In this document: in pieces, positions 1-8,562 of the stretch
Layout: each line of letters starts with the position of its first letter
Position numbering within the stretch: the stretch's first letter is position 1
Assembly: GCA_004211885.1 (NCBI GenBank)
Contig: SHBV01000011.1
Location: forward strand, 1 to 64,000
Direction: 5' to 3'
Origin: Verrucomicrobiaceae bacterium
GTDB lineage: Bacteria > Verrucomicrobiota > Verrucomicrobiia > Verrucomicrobiales > DEV007
DNA: 64,000 bases
Notes under the pieces: generated by a model
The model's input: only the letters and a program-made list of their open reading frames with translations
Told to the model about the DNA's origin: nothing
Databases searched by the model: none
Made by a program: the position numbers and the translations under genes

Positions 1-61
1 TTTGTTTGTAAAATTAAGTTTAGATATAAATATATCCTCGAAGAAAAGAATATTAGTAGTT

Positions 62-706
62 TTATTGCTTAAATTCTAGGAGCAAATCATCAAATTGAAT
101 GACCTTTCCTGAATATGCAGTTCCCCATAGTGATGCTTTGCCCTGTCCTGGAGATCCCTCGTGCAAGTGAGTAATTAGTTCATTCTCAGGAACTTTAGTT
201 CCTTCGGTCCAGGCAGATCCTGATACCTTCCAGTTATTATCCTCTTGTTCAATTTTCAGTCGTAAATTGACCCACTGATCAGGAGTCCATTTGTAGGGCA
301 CACTTTTAATAGGCTCTTCATTTTTAACCAATTCAATAACTTTTTTCGAAGGAACGACTCTCAGCCTATAACCAGAAATTCCATGGAGTCCTATCCCGAA
401 CCGTGGATAACTTCTTCTCTTTCTGAATCCTTTGACTCTAGCTTGCACGGTAGCGGATTTCTTAACAGAGGGGCCAAATATTACAGCATTCTCGGACAAT
501 GGTTCTGCAGACATCTCTAGATATCTACGGTTAGTAACATTTTTGGAATCTGATGTTTTAACTTTAAAAATGCCATCAATTTCCATCATTCCTTTAGGGA
601 ATGAATCTAATTCTAGGCTTTCGAAATCGTTTGTATATCTTTCCTGACCAAACATGGGTTGGCAGTTAATCGATAGTGATAATAATGTAAGTATGAGAGT
701 TTTCAT
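62..706 (-). CDS. Secreted concanavalin-like (LamG/DUF1080-like) protein
   Basis: A 214-residue protein with a Sec-type signal peptide (about residues 1-21, hydrophobic LILTLLSLSI core), so it is probably periplasmic or surface exposed. The rest looks like one beta-sandwich: a run of short strands, an RLRVVPSKK strand, a WTPDQWVNLRLKIE strand typical of concanavalin-like or DUF1080-type folds, and a closing FDDLLLEF strand. No catalytic residues are recognisable. Its ATG overlaps the stop codon of the upstream permease gene as ATGA, so it is very likely translated with the exporter genes. I infer that it is an envelope accessory of the exporter or locus; a specific function cannot be given. 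The fold call rests on strand pattern only. Confidence 0.6.
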   Translation of the reverse strand: MKTLILTLLSLSINCQPMFGQERYTNDFESLELDSFPKGMMEIDGIFKVKTSDSKNVTNRRYLEMSAEPLSENAVIFGPSVKKSATVQARVKGFRKRRSYPRFGIGLHGISGYRLRVVPSKKVIELVKNEEPIKSVPYKWTPDQWVNLRLKIEQEDNNWKVSGSAWTEGTKVPENELITHLHEGSPGQGKASLWGTAYSGKVIQFDDLLLEFKQ

Positions 707-3700
707 TCGCTACGTATGCCTTGAATTAAGTTGCCATTGAGGGATAAACGGGCAGAAATAATACAGAAAGTAATACTTCCAATACTGATAAGTAAAACAA
801 TTACAAAGAGAAAATCAATCGGGAACTGAGCCCCCTTGTCAGTTATGTTTGGGAAAATGGCAATGATTGAGGCCATGATGCCTGAAAGGATTCCAAAACC
901 AACTAAGAGAAGATGTTCTGAGATAAGCATTTTTGTGAGGTTAGTTCTTCGAAACCCTAAAGCAGTCATTATTGAAAGTTCAGACCTTCTCTCAATGACG
1001 CTTCGCGCGATTAGCATTCCAACGCCAACTGTCCCTAATAAAAGGCCCAGCCCTCCTAGTACACTGAAGATCGATATGTAGGTGTTCTGAACTCTGGTAT
1101 ATTCTGCCAACTTTTTATCAGAACTGATAAATTCCATGCCTCTTTGCTCGAGTGCCCTAGTCACATCGCCAATCATTTTTGATTCCTCTGTTCTGTTTAA
1201 TGCTGCTGAGTTAACCAGAAACATTTGATAGCCGGAGGTTCCTGGGAAATATTTTATAAAGTTCGATTCAGACATAATCAGATTGCCTTGTAATGTTGAA
1301 TTTTCCAGTAGGCCTACGACTTTTAATTTCAGTGACTGTCCATTTTCGGCAGTGTAATCAACGAAGTCGCCAAGCTTCTTTTTCATTGCCCACATGACTG
1401 AGGCTTTGTCACCAATGACTGGCACAATATTCTGAGGCGACTCTTCATCAATTAATGACCAATTGGATTTGTTTTGTGTTCCGTTAGCATTATCAGCAGT
1501 AATGGCCGCCGAGAATCGGAATGCATTATCTTCTATAAGAAATCTAGGTTCAACGCCGAGAATTCTGGGTTTTATGGCGTGGTTTAGGTTTTGGCAGCTG
1601 GCCTCTTCTCCGTCTCTTATGACTCTGAAAGGAACGAAGTTTATTTTACCTGTAGTGTACTCTTCAAAACCAAAATTATCGCGTTCTTTTTCATCGTTTA
1701 AATCTTCATATATGGGCAGAGTGGACTTGGCAAAAAACTCATATCCTCCAGTACCCGATTCGTTATTATTATCATTTGCTGAGTTGCTTAATCGGAATGC
1801 GTTGACGGAAATTATAAGAAAGACACCCGAAGCTACAGTCGCAGCGACTGCCAAGGATCTTCCTGATCTCCTTGCTGAATTTCTTCTCGCTATAGTGTGA
1901 AGATTGCTTTTTTGGGGATCAGTGGATTTAGAGAGAACATTAAGATAATAAGAAAAAACCTGAATGAAACCACAGAGGAAAAAGAAACCAGCGCCAAAAA
2001 ATGTACCTGCTAGTTTTTCGCCTTCGGATCCATATCCTAAAGCGACACAGCATCCACCTAACGTGAAGCTTAAAATTATAAAAATGTTCTTAATGAAACG
2101 CGACTTCTTTTTGCCCTTTCCATTAAAGTTAATATTTGGCCCAATTCCATTTGATGAAGCTAATAGCTTTCTCGGCGCTTGAGATGTGATTTTGTTAACG
2201 GAAACACGTATAACAATCAAAGCGAATAGGAAAATTCCCAATGTTCCGTAGATTAATGAGTCAGGCTTAGCTTCAAACACGAATTGAGCTCCCGCAGCAG
2301 CATCTGACCAGACGCCACTTAATGCTATAAGAGTTACTTTCGTGTAGAGGTAACCTCCAGCAGAACCTAACAATGACCCCAATAAAATTGAGACCAAAAA
2401 CTCAAAGAGGAGAACTTGACGTAACTTTTTTTGGGTGAAGCCAATGGCGCCGAGTGCTCCGAGCTGTTTGGTTCTAGATTCGACTGCGAACAGGCAAAGC
2501 ATTAATGAAAGCAATAATGAAGACAGTATTAGAAACCCGCTAAGAGAAGCAAAGAGCGAGCCAAAATCGATGGCATTGGAAACAGATCTTTCTGCCTCAT
2601 TTTTAGGATAACGTATTTGCATACCCAAATCAGTTAACTTTAAATGCGGAGATATAAGTTCATGGAAATTATCAATGTTGACTTTACTAACGAGTAGAGA
2701 CGTAGCATTACCGAACCTGTTCCCCCAACTAGCTCTAGCAAAATCGATGGGAATAAATATCTTAGGAGTTGCTCGGTAATTGTCCCAATACTGTTCGTCT
2801 TCTGGACGAATCTTTTTTGTATCAAGTGGCAATCCGCTTTCCCAACTCCTTAGTGTCTTGGCAGTCTCTAAACCAGGAAATTTAGGGACCCAATTCATTT
2901 TCAATCCGGGGTGATCTTTAGGAATTATTGATGTGACTTTAAGCTCTCTCTTGTCTGATTCATCTTTTAGGCCATTATCATCCAGCTCGTCCCCTACAGT
3001 TGTGAACTCTCTTGTATTTATTACAGAGTAATAACTAATATTTATAGTATCACCTGTTACGATATCTAAACCTCCATTCTCCGTGTCATCTGATAACCAA
3101 TGATGAACACAAACCTCATTCTTACTAGGGACTTTAATTCCAAGAATCTTTGCTGATTGAGGTCCGATCCCTGTTCCCACAGAATAAGGAACCGATTTGT
3201 CATTAACTCGAATTTCATTAACAAGATACGAAAGAATTGGCTCAGCAGTGCCATCGACTTGCATCACTGCAGATTCAACTTTATCGCTGATGAATACTCT
3301 ATCGCTTTGAAAAATTGTGACATTAATCTCAGAATCCTCGAAAGAATTATAATCGAGTTCTAGGTCAGCATGAGTCCATGATTGTTGGATTGACTTTTCA
3401 AAGTTGTCAGTTGTTGATGAAAGTATAAGATTTGCCCTGCCTTCTTTATCGAGCTTTTCTTGTAATGTGTTTAGAGGGATAAAAACATTTAATGCTGAGC
3501 TTTGTTCTGCTCTAAGGCTAAAGCTTCCACCACTTTCATCTTCTATAATATGTGTAATTTCGGAAGAAATTGCCGCTAACTTGCCAGACTCTCCTGACAA
3601 CGGAGCATCTCGTGACACATGACCAGGCATTTCAGCTCTTATGATAACTCGATCACCTACTTTCAATTGCTTCTGTTCTGCGAGAGCACTCCCGATAGCA

Positions 3701-4104
3701 AAAAAACTTTCATCAGAAATAGAAATTATATTATTTGAACTGCTTACTAATTTCCAAAACTGATTATCTACTCCATATACATTGACACTATTTACCCTTT
3801 TAGATTTGTCAGGAGTACTTAATGTTCCCGTCACATTCAATGCAGCTGTAGAAATATTATTGGGGATGGATTGGTTTATTTTTGAAACTAAACCTGAGGT
3901 AAAAAAACGGTCTCCACCATTCAGTACGGCTCTGATTGAGCCAATTCTCTGGTAGGCAGAATTTTTAAGCGTTTGATCAACTGAATCGCCAACAAATAGT
4001 GACCCAGTAAGAATTGATGATGCAAGAGTTATACCCAGGCAAAGGCATATGGAAATTTTCCAATAATGAATGAATCCCTTAAGAGCTAATCGAATGATTG
4101 TCAT
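703..4104 (-). CDS. YbbP-like ABC transporter permease (double FtsX domain)
   Basis: An 1133-residue membrane subunit of an ABC transporter of the MacB/LolCE/YbbP superfamily. One membrane helix lies near residues 12-35, followed by a large extracytoplasmic MacB-like domain. A first FtsX helix bundle (about 510-600) contains the coupling motif EXXTKQLGALGAIGF. More hydrophobic helices and a second periplasmic domain come next, then a second FtsX bundle at the C terminus with ERRSELSIMTALGF. Two FtsX domains in a chain this long fit the YbbP type rather than the 400-residue LolC/MacB type. Its start overlaps the stop of the ATPase gene (TAATG), so the two subunits are translationally coupled. 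YbbAP-type systems are thought to move hydrophobic molecules. Placed after biosynthetic-looking genes, this one may export their product, which is an inference. Confidence 0.85.
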   Translation of the reverse strand: MTIIRLALKGFIHYWKISICLCLGITLASSILTGSLFVGDSVDQTLKNSAYQRIGSIRAVLNGGDRFFTSGLVSKINQSIPNNISTAALNVTGTLSTPDKSKRVNSVNVYGVDNQFWKLVSSSNNIISISDESFFAIGSALAEQKQLKVGDRVIIRAEMPGHVSRDAPLSGESGKLAAISSEITHIIEDESGGSFSLRAEQSSALNVFIPLNTLQEKLDKEGRANLILSSTTDNFEKSIQQSWTHADLELDYNSFEDSEINVTIFQSDRVFISDKVESAVMQVDGTAEPILSYLVNEIRVNDKSVPYSVGTGIGPQSAKILGIKVPSKNEVCVHHWLSDDTENGGLDIVTGDTINISYYSVINTREFTTVGDELDDNGLKDESDKRELKVTSIIPKDHPGLKMNWVPKFPGLETAKTLRSWESGLPLDTKKIRPEDEQYWDNYRATPKIFIPIDFARASWGNRFGNATSLLVSKVNIDNFHELISPHLKLTDLGMQIRYPKNEAERSVSNAIDFGSLFASLSGFLILSSLLLSLMLCLFAVESRTKQLGALGAIGFTQKKLRQVLLFEFLVSILLGSLLGSAGGYLYTKVTLIALSGVWSDAAAGAQFVFEAKPDSLIYGTLGIFLFALIVIRVSVNKITSQAPRKLLASSNGIGPNINFNGKGKKKSRFIKNIFIILSFTLGGCCVALGYGSEGEKLAGTFFGAGFFFLCGFIQVFSYYLNVLSKSTDPQKSNLHTIARRNSARRSGRSLAVAATVASGVFLIISVNAFRLSNSANDNNNESGTGGYEFFAKSTLPIYEDLNDEKERDNFGFEEYTTGKINFVPFRVIRDGEEASCQNLNHAIKPRILGVEPRFLIEDNAFRFSAAITADNANGTQNKSNWSLIDEESPQNIVPVIGDKASVMWAMKKKLGDFVDYTAENGQSLKLKVVGLLENSTLQGNLIMSESNFIKYFPGTSGYQMFLVNSAALNRTEESKMIGDVTRALEQRGMEFISSDKKLAEYTRVQNTYISIFSVLGGLGLLLGTVGVGMLIARSVIERRSELSIMTALGFRRTNLTKMLISEHLLLVGFGILSGIMASIIAIFPNITDKGAQFPIDFLFVIVLLISIGSITFCIISARLSLNGNLIQGIRSE

Positions 4105-4799
4105 TAGACTTCAAGAATGCTGTTGTTCTCAAAGGCAAGTTTTCTTTCCATGCGGGAAGCGGTTTTACTGTCATGCGTAACGAGGACAAGGGCAGTGCTC
4201 ATTTCGTGACAAAGCCTCAACAAGAGGTCGATCAATGCGTCACCTCTTGTTCGGTCAAGTGCACCAGTTGGTTCATCCGCGAGTATAATTTTTGGTGAAT
4301 TGATCATTGAGCGAACAACTGCGACCCTTTGCATTTCGCCTCCAGAAATTTCTGAGGGCATTTTATTTGCATGCTCACCCATTCCGACGCTTTCAAGCAA
4401 TTGAATTGCTGATTCCCTACATCCTATATGTTCTCTGGGTGATGAAGATGCCAAATTTGGGAGCATTATATTTTCAATGACAGATATTTGCGGGAGAAGA
4501 TGATGTGACTGAAATACGAAACCTATCTTATCAGCTCTAAGAATGGATAACTCTTTGTCATTGAGATTGTTTATATTAGTTCCGCAAATCTCAACATCAC
4601 CCGAATCTGGCGAGTCCAATGTTCCAATAATGTTTAAGAGTGTGCTTTTCCCGCATCCTGAAGGGCCGACGACTGATACACTTTGTCCAGATTCAATGTG
4701 GATGGTAAGGTCACTAAAGATCTCGCGCCTATGATTATCTATTCCCTCAGGATAGCTTTTGGATATCTTATCTAATTGAATAATCATTCCGTGATCCAT
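4104..4799 (-). CDS. ABC transporter ATP-binding protein (YbbA/LolD type)
   Basis: The 231-residue nucleotide-binding subunit pairs with the permease that follows. It has Walker A GPSGCGKST, a Q-loop in VFQSHHLLPQ, the ABC signature ISGGEMQR, Walker B IILADEPTGALD and the switch histidine in LVTHD. The DEPTGALD form and the length are typical of the LolD/MacB/YbbA family, whose members energise periplasmic or outer-membrane-directed transport rather than import. The start at 4799 overlaps the upstream ligase gene by 16 bases. A second ATG four codons later (4787) is equally possible. It ends in a TAATG overlap with the permease gene. No substrate can be read from the sequence; neighbouring genes suggest an aromatic or lipophilic product. 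Confidence 0.9.
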   Translation of the reverse strand: MDHGMIIQLDKISKSYPEGIDNHRREIFSDLTIHIESGQSVSVVGPSGCGKSTLLNIIGTLDSPDSGDVEICGTNINNLNDKELSILRADKIGFVFQSHHLLPQISVIENIMLPNLASSSPREHIGCRESAIQLLESVGMGEHANKMPSEISGGEMQRVAVVRSMINSPKIILADEPTGALDRTRGDALIDLLLRLCHEMSTALVLVTHDSKTASRMERKLAFENNSILEV

Positions 4800-6043
4800 C
4801 TCTTAGCTTTAAATTCAAAACTTTTTAATTCGCCTTTTTTGATTATTTTGACAGGTATTCTCAAGGAAAAAACTGATCGTAATTTTTCTTCAAGGATTTC
4901 AATAAAAGTTGCTTGTTCTACGCTAGAATCAAGTTCAACAAATATTTCTAGTTCCTTCATGGATCTTTGCTCTTTAATTATGACTTGATACTCAGTGATC
5001 TTATCATATTCACGTATCACAGAATCAATGGCAGATGGATAAATGTTAACACCTCTCACCACAATCATGTCATCAATGCGCCCAAGTACTCCTCCATCAA
5101 AACCCAACACTTCATTGCCTTTAATGTTACACTTAGTTTTTTTTACAAGATCGCCTGTCTTGTATCTTAGTAGAGCGTTGTTGTTTCTTTTAAGTGTCGT
5201 TAAAACAAGCTCCCCTTCTTCGCCGCAATCAACTTCTTCTCCAGATTCGAGTCCTATCACTTCAGCTAAATGAAAGCCTGGAATAAGCGATAGGGTGTAT
5301 GAATCAACGCTATGCTGTACGCTCACGGGCCCCACTTCTGTCATGCCGTGATGATCAATGACTTTAGCATTGGACCACAATTTACTGATTCGTGCTCGTA
5401 CTGAAGGAATACTTCCTCCAGGTTCTCCTGCAACAATAATTGTATCTATCTTGGTTTTAAAATCCTTAGAATTTGCCTCTCCTAATCTAATGGCATAAGT
5501 CGGAGTGCAGCAAAGAACCGTTGCTGAGCAATCGATGATAGATTCAAGTCTAGCATCGGAACTTAGGCCCCCACCTGGCACTGTAAGGAATCCTTGACGA
5601 ACTGCAGCTTCATATGCTGTCCAAAATCCAAGGAATGGACCAAATGAAAATGCAAAGTAAATAATATCATGTTCAGGACTTAGCGTTGCTGTGTTGTAAA
5701 TGAACTCCCAAGCATCAAGCATGTTTGACCAATCATCAGAGGTATCTAGCCATGAAATAGATTCGCCTGAAGTCCCGCTAGTTTTAGAAAGCCTGGTATA
5801 AGTATTGATATCAATATTGAGATTTGAGCCGAAGGGAGGGTTCTTTTGATGATCACGAATAATTTCTGCTTTTGTAGTAAAAGGGCATTTGTTTATGAAT
5901 TGCTCTAAGGTAACCTCACTAGGATCAACTAATCCGTTACTTGAAAGCTTAGTGGCATTTAAGGAACTGGGATTACTAAGCTGATGTTCGATGAGCCTCC
6001 TGAGTGAATTTAATTGGTTTTCATCAGTCATCAAAGCATTCAC
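4784..6043 (-). CDS. PaaK-like acyl-CoA/adenylate-forming ligase
   Basis: A 419-residue member of the ANL superfamily, closest to phenylacetate-CoA ligase (PaaK). It has the AMP-binding loop TSGTSGES (residues 88-95), the HHGMTEVGP motif, the ribose-contacting aspartate in YKTGDLV, and the hinge and C-terminal domain signature GRIDDMIVVRGVNIYPSAID. Family members activate an aromatic or short carboxylic acid as acyl-AMP and then as a CoA or carrier thioester. With a UbiC-like gene and a hydroxybenzoyl-CoA-type thioesterase nearby, a hydroxybenzoate substrate is a reasonable inference. A close paralogue may activate another acid. It lies 34 bases downstream of the membrane-protein gene and overlaps the ATPase gene, consistent with one operon. 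Confidence 0.85.
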   Translation of the reverse strand: MNALMTDENQLNSLRRLIEHQLSNPSSLNATKLSSNGLVDPSEVTLEQFINKCPFTTKAEIIRDHQKNPPFGSNLNIDINTYTRLSKTSGTSGESISWLDTSDDWSNMLDAWEFIYNTATLSPEHDIIYFAFSFGPFLGFWTAYEAAVRQGFLTVPGGGLSSDARLESIIDCSATVLCCTPTYAIRLGEANSKDFKTKIDTIIVAGEPGGSIPSVRARISKLWSNAKVIDHHGMTEVGPVSVQHSVDSYTLSLIPGFHLAEVIGLESGEEVDCGEEGELVLTTLKRNNNALLRYKTGDLVKKTKCNIKGNEVLGFDGGVLGRIDDMIVVRGVNIYPSAIDSVIREYDKITEYQVIIKEQRSMKELEIFVELDSSVEQATFIEILEEKLRSVFSLRIPVKIIKKGELKSFEFKAKRWITE

Positions 6044-6076
6044 TAAAAATTGAAATTGTATTGAGTTAACAATTGG

Positions 6077-6631
6077 TTACTCATTATTTGTCACTGCAGG
6101 TGGTGGACCGTGTGGTTTTGCTCCTTGGGGCTTATATTTAGTAACTATGCAGCCGCCGATCGCAGCCATTGCGACACCTAACCAAAATAATTTTGGAACT
6201 GAACCTATTCCCCCTGGCGGAGGATCCATGGAAATTGAGATTAGTGCATTTACTACTGGTGCTCCTGCAAAAATTATAGCCATTACGACTGCAGGATGCC
6301 CCTTAGCCCCAAAGGCCAAAAGAACACCAAATGCTCCAATTGCACCTACTATACCAGCTATGAATGAATAAGTTATTCCTGCACTTGGCATTGACCAGCT
6401 AGCGCCTTTAATAAGTAATAACAAAAAAGGGGCAGCGACAGCAGTAACAAAGTAAGCAATTCCAACCCAAAGGAATGCTTTATATCTTCCATTTTCAGGG
6501 TCTCCCATTCCCACGGCTCCTTTGTGGAGAAAGATTCCATAGACGCCCCAAGCGGCTACTGTCATTAGCGCAAAAATTAGCCAGGTCATACCTTTTTTGT
6601 TATTTGATGTTTTGGATTTAACAGTACTCAT
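6077..6631 (-). CDS. Small DMT/EamA-like integral membrane protein
   Basis: A 184-residue membrane protein with a lysine-rich cytoplasmic N terminus (MSTVKSKTSNNKK) and five hydrophobic helices (about 15-35, 46-74, 82-106, 110-132 and 145-166). These carry small-residue packing such as GIVGAIGAFGVLLAFG and end in a proline-rich hydrophilic tail. The helix pattern resembles half of a drug/metabolite transporter (EamA-like), which normally has ten helices, so it could work as a dimer. It starts ten bases after the thioesterase gene and precedes the ligase gene. Transport of the locus product or precursor is a guess; the sequence shows only that it is a membrane protein of this general type. Confidence 0.6.
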   Translation of the reverse strand: MSTVKSKTSNNKKGMTWLIFALMTVAAWGVYGIFLHKGAVGMGDPENGRYKAFLWVGIAYFVTAVAAPFLLLLIKGASWSMPSAGITYSFIAGIVGAIGAFGVLLAFGAKGHPAVVMAIIFAGAPVVNALISISMDPPPGGIGSVPKLFWLGVAMAAIGGCIVTKYKPQGAKPHGPPPAVTNNE

Positions 6632-6641
6632 TAATAGAAAT

Positions 6642-7073
6642 TTATGACTGTTGGTTTACGTTAGTGATACTGCTACGAATTGAGTTAGGAATATTTGTGG
6701 ATTTCATGCCTCCATCAATAAACTTAACACATACAACTACGACTGATCCCTTGGCAAGTAACTGGTTGCCAGTATCAAAAAAATTAAACTCGTACTTAAT
6801 AGTCTTGTCAGTCATTTCTGAAACTGTTAATTGAATTTCAAATTCGTCTTCAAAACGAATAGGTTTGAGATATTCACATGAGACATTGACTCTGGGCCAA
6901 CCTATATTTAGACCATCATCATCAATCATGCTTGTGACTGAGTGATCTAGGGATCTATAAAATGCATGTTCACAGTCTTCCATGTATGGAAAGAATGAAG
7001 CAAAGTGCACTATACCCGCCATGTCCGTTTCAGAAAAAACGGCTTTCCTTATTTGTTTAAAGTGACAACTCAT
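6642..7073 (-). CDS. 4-hydroxybenzoyl-CoA-type hotdog thioesterase
   Basis: A 143-residue acyl-CoA thioesterase of the hotdog fold. The N terminus carries the family signature ETDMAGIVHFASFFPYMEDC, in which Asp17 matches the catalytic aspartate of 4-hydroxybenzoyl-CoA thioesterase and YbgC-like enzymes. The length is normal for one hotdog domain, which works as a dimer or tetramer. It would hydrolyse an aroyl- or acyl-CoA, or proofread the neighbouring PaaK-like ligase. It is the first gene of a run of six minus-strand genes with gaps under 35 bases, and the only palindrome of note in the locus lies about 50 bases upstream. YbgC-like housekeeping use is possible but less likely here. Confidence 0.8.
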   Translation of the reverse strand: MSCHFKQIRKAVFSETDMAGIVHFASFFPYMEDCEHAFYRSLDHSVTSMIDDDGLNIGWPRVNVSCEYLKPIRFEDEFEIQLTVSEMTDKTIKYEFNFFDTGNQLLAKGSVVVVCVKFIDGGMKSTNIPNSIRSSITNVNQQS

Positions 7074-7123
7074 GATCTTAAAGCCAACTAATCTAAGGTT
7101 CCTTTCACTCTATTCTATATAAT

Positions 7124-7144
7124 AGTTTAAATATGATTTAAACT
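7124..7144. promoter_or_regulatory. 21-bp palindrome, candidate operator
   Basis: Two 9-base arms, AGTTTAAAT and ATTTAAACT, are perfect inverted repeats around a 3-base ATG spacer. The palindrome lies 51-71 bases upstream of the thioesterase start, in the 192-base gap that splits the locus into two probable transcription units. TATA-rich sequence between it and the gene could hold the -10 element. The size and position fit a dimeric repressor site, although AT-rich palindromes also arise by chance. Confidence 0.4.
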
Positions 7145-7265
7145 GCTTTGAGTTAATGAATTAGATGCCATTTACTTAGTATGTTTGGCTTATTACGTAA
7201 ATGTAGTAAATAGCATTGTAATGCCCACGCAAGGTGGGAATTAAACTTTTGTTTGATGGCTAAAG

Positions 7266-8510
7266 TTAAGCGACTAAGCCGTGCTTGAGTTTCGAAGGTA
7301 CTGTAGCGAAATCAGAGACTGCTCCGAATAACTTTGTGAAGTCTTTAAAAACGTCACCTATCAAACAATCTGTTAAGTCTCCTCTAAGTTCAGGGTTCGA
7401 CTTGATAAGATCACCGAAGCTGAAGCTTTCATCATAAAAAGCATATACTAGAGCACGCATAGCTTCTATACCCTTACATAATTCTTTGCCATAATCATTA
7501 AATTGCCCTGCACTAAAATCATTATTAATGATAGCATTTGAAACTGCATCGGCTGCCATTTCACCACTTTTCAAGGCGAGAAAAACTCCCGAGGAGAAAA
7601 CAGGATCCAGAAATGCATAAGCATCGCCAGCGAGTAAAAGTCCATCAGTAGCACAAAATTCAGATCTGTACGAATATTCCCCAGTTGACCAATATTTACC
7701 AAATTGTTCACCACATTCTAGATGTTCATCGATCCATAAATTTTTCTTAATCTCACGTTCAAATATTTCTGATAGCTCTCTCGTGTCATCATACAAATAT
7801 TCTCTCTCAGCGACGATTCCTACACTCACAATATCCCCTTCAAGTGGAATGTACCAGAACCAACCTTTTCCGGGAAGGTAAGCAACGGTAGTGGAGCCGG
7901 CATCAAGACCAGGGTCTCTCTTTGCACCCTTGTAATAAGTCCATATCGCAATTTTGTTAAGCTCAGGATCACGTTTTTTCCATTTGCGCTTATTTTGAGC
8001 AATCGTATCACGCCCTGAAGCATCTATGACCATGGGGGCTCTTAATTGATAGGCTTCAGAATCTCGTGATGTGACATTAACTCCAGCGATACTGCCAGAC
8101 TCTTCAATAAATGATTTTACTGTTGTAAGTTCCCTAACTTCAGCACCATTCTCACGAGCTTTGTCCATGATTAACTCATCGAACTGGCTTCTTAAAACCT
8201 GCCAAGTCGTGGATGACGGGTGATCATAATGTTGAAAAAAATAAAAGGGTCGAGATTGGCATCCGTCCTCAGTTACAAACTGAACGCTAAATTTTTTAGT
8301 GAAACCAATTTCATCCATTTTATTAGCTAAGCCAAGGCGTTCTAATGGAAAGTAACAGAAGGGCATGAGAGACTCACCTACATGATAACGAGGAAACTTA
8401 GTCTTTTCGAGGAGAGCTACATTATGACCTTTCTCAGCAAGTAGAGCAGCGGCAGTTGACCCGGCAGGGCCGGCCCCTATAACTATAGTATCAAAATCGG
8501 CAGACTTCAT
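7266..8510 (-). CDS. Flavin-dependent halogenase-like FAD oxidoreductase
   Basis: A 414-residue FAD enzyme of the group containing flavin-dependent halogenases and related monooxygenases. The dinucleotide motif GAGPAG is at 12-17 and FPRYHVGESLMP at 39-50. A GFTKK segment puts Lys73 where halogenases such as PltA and CmlS have their catalytic lysine. The halogenase motif WxWxIP appears as WFWYIP (217-222), FAD-binding LLLAGDA is near 291-297, and the FxxPxxSxG motif is FLDPVFSSG (300-308). All three motifs used to recognise halogenases are therefore present. It sits between the UbiC-like gene and the thioesterase operon, so a phenolic acid is a plausible substrate. Some relatives with these motifs do not halogenate and act as hydroxylases or dehydrogenases. 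Halogenation is an inference, but the family call is firm. Confidence 0.8.
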   Translation of the reverse strand: MKSADFDTIVIGAGPAGSTAAALLAEKGHNVALLEKTKFPRYHVGESLMPFCYFPLERLGLANKMDEIGFTKKFSVQFVTEDGCQSRPFYFFQHYDHPSSTTWQVLRSQFDELIMDKARENGAEVRELTTVKSFIEESGSIAGVNVTSRDSEAYQLRAPMVIDASGRDTIAQNKRKWKKRDPELNKIAIWTYYKGAKRDPGLDAGSTTVAYLPGKGWFWYIPLEGDIVSVGIVAEREYLYDDTRELSEIFEREIKKNLWIDEHLECGEQFGKYWSTGEYSYRSEFCATDGLLLAGDAYAFLDPVFSSGVFLALKSGEMAADAVSNAIINNDFSAGQFNDYGKELCKGIEAMRALVYAFYDESFSFGDLIKSNPELRGDLTDCLIGDVFKDFTKLFGAVSDFATVPSKLKHGLVA

Positions 8511-8562
8511 TGTTATAATAGCGTATAGAAAAGAGATTTGGTTTTAAATTAGGTCAATTAAT

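Noticed and set aside
7200..7262. Terminator after the halogenase-like gene
   Set aside because: CCCAC/GTGGG can form a five-base stem, but no T-tract follows on the minus strand, so it is too weak to call.
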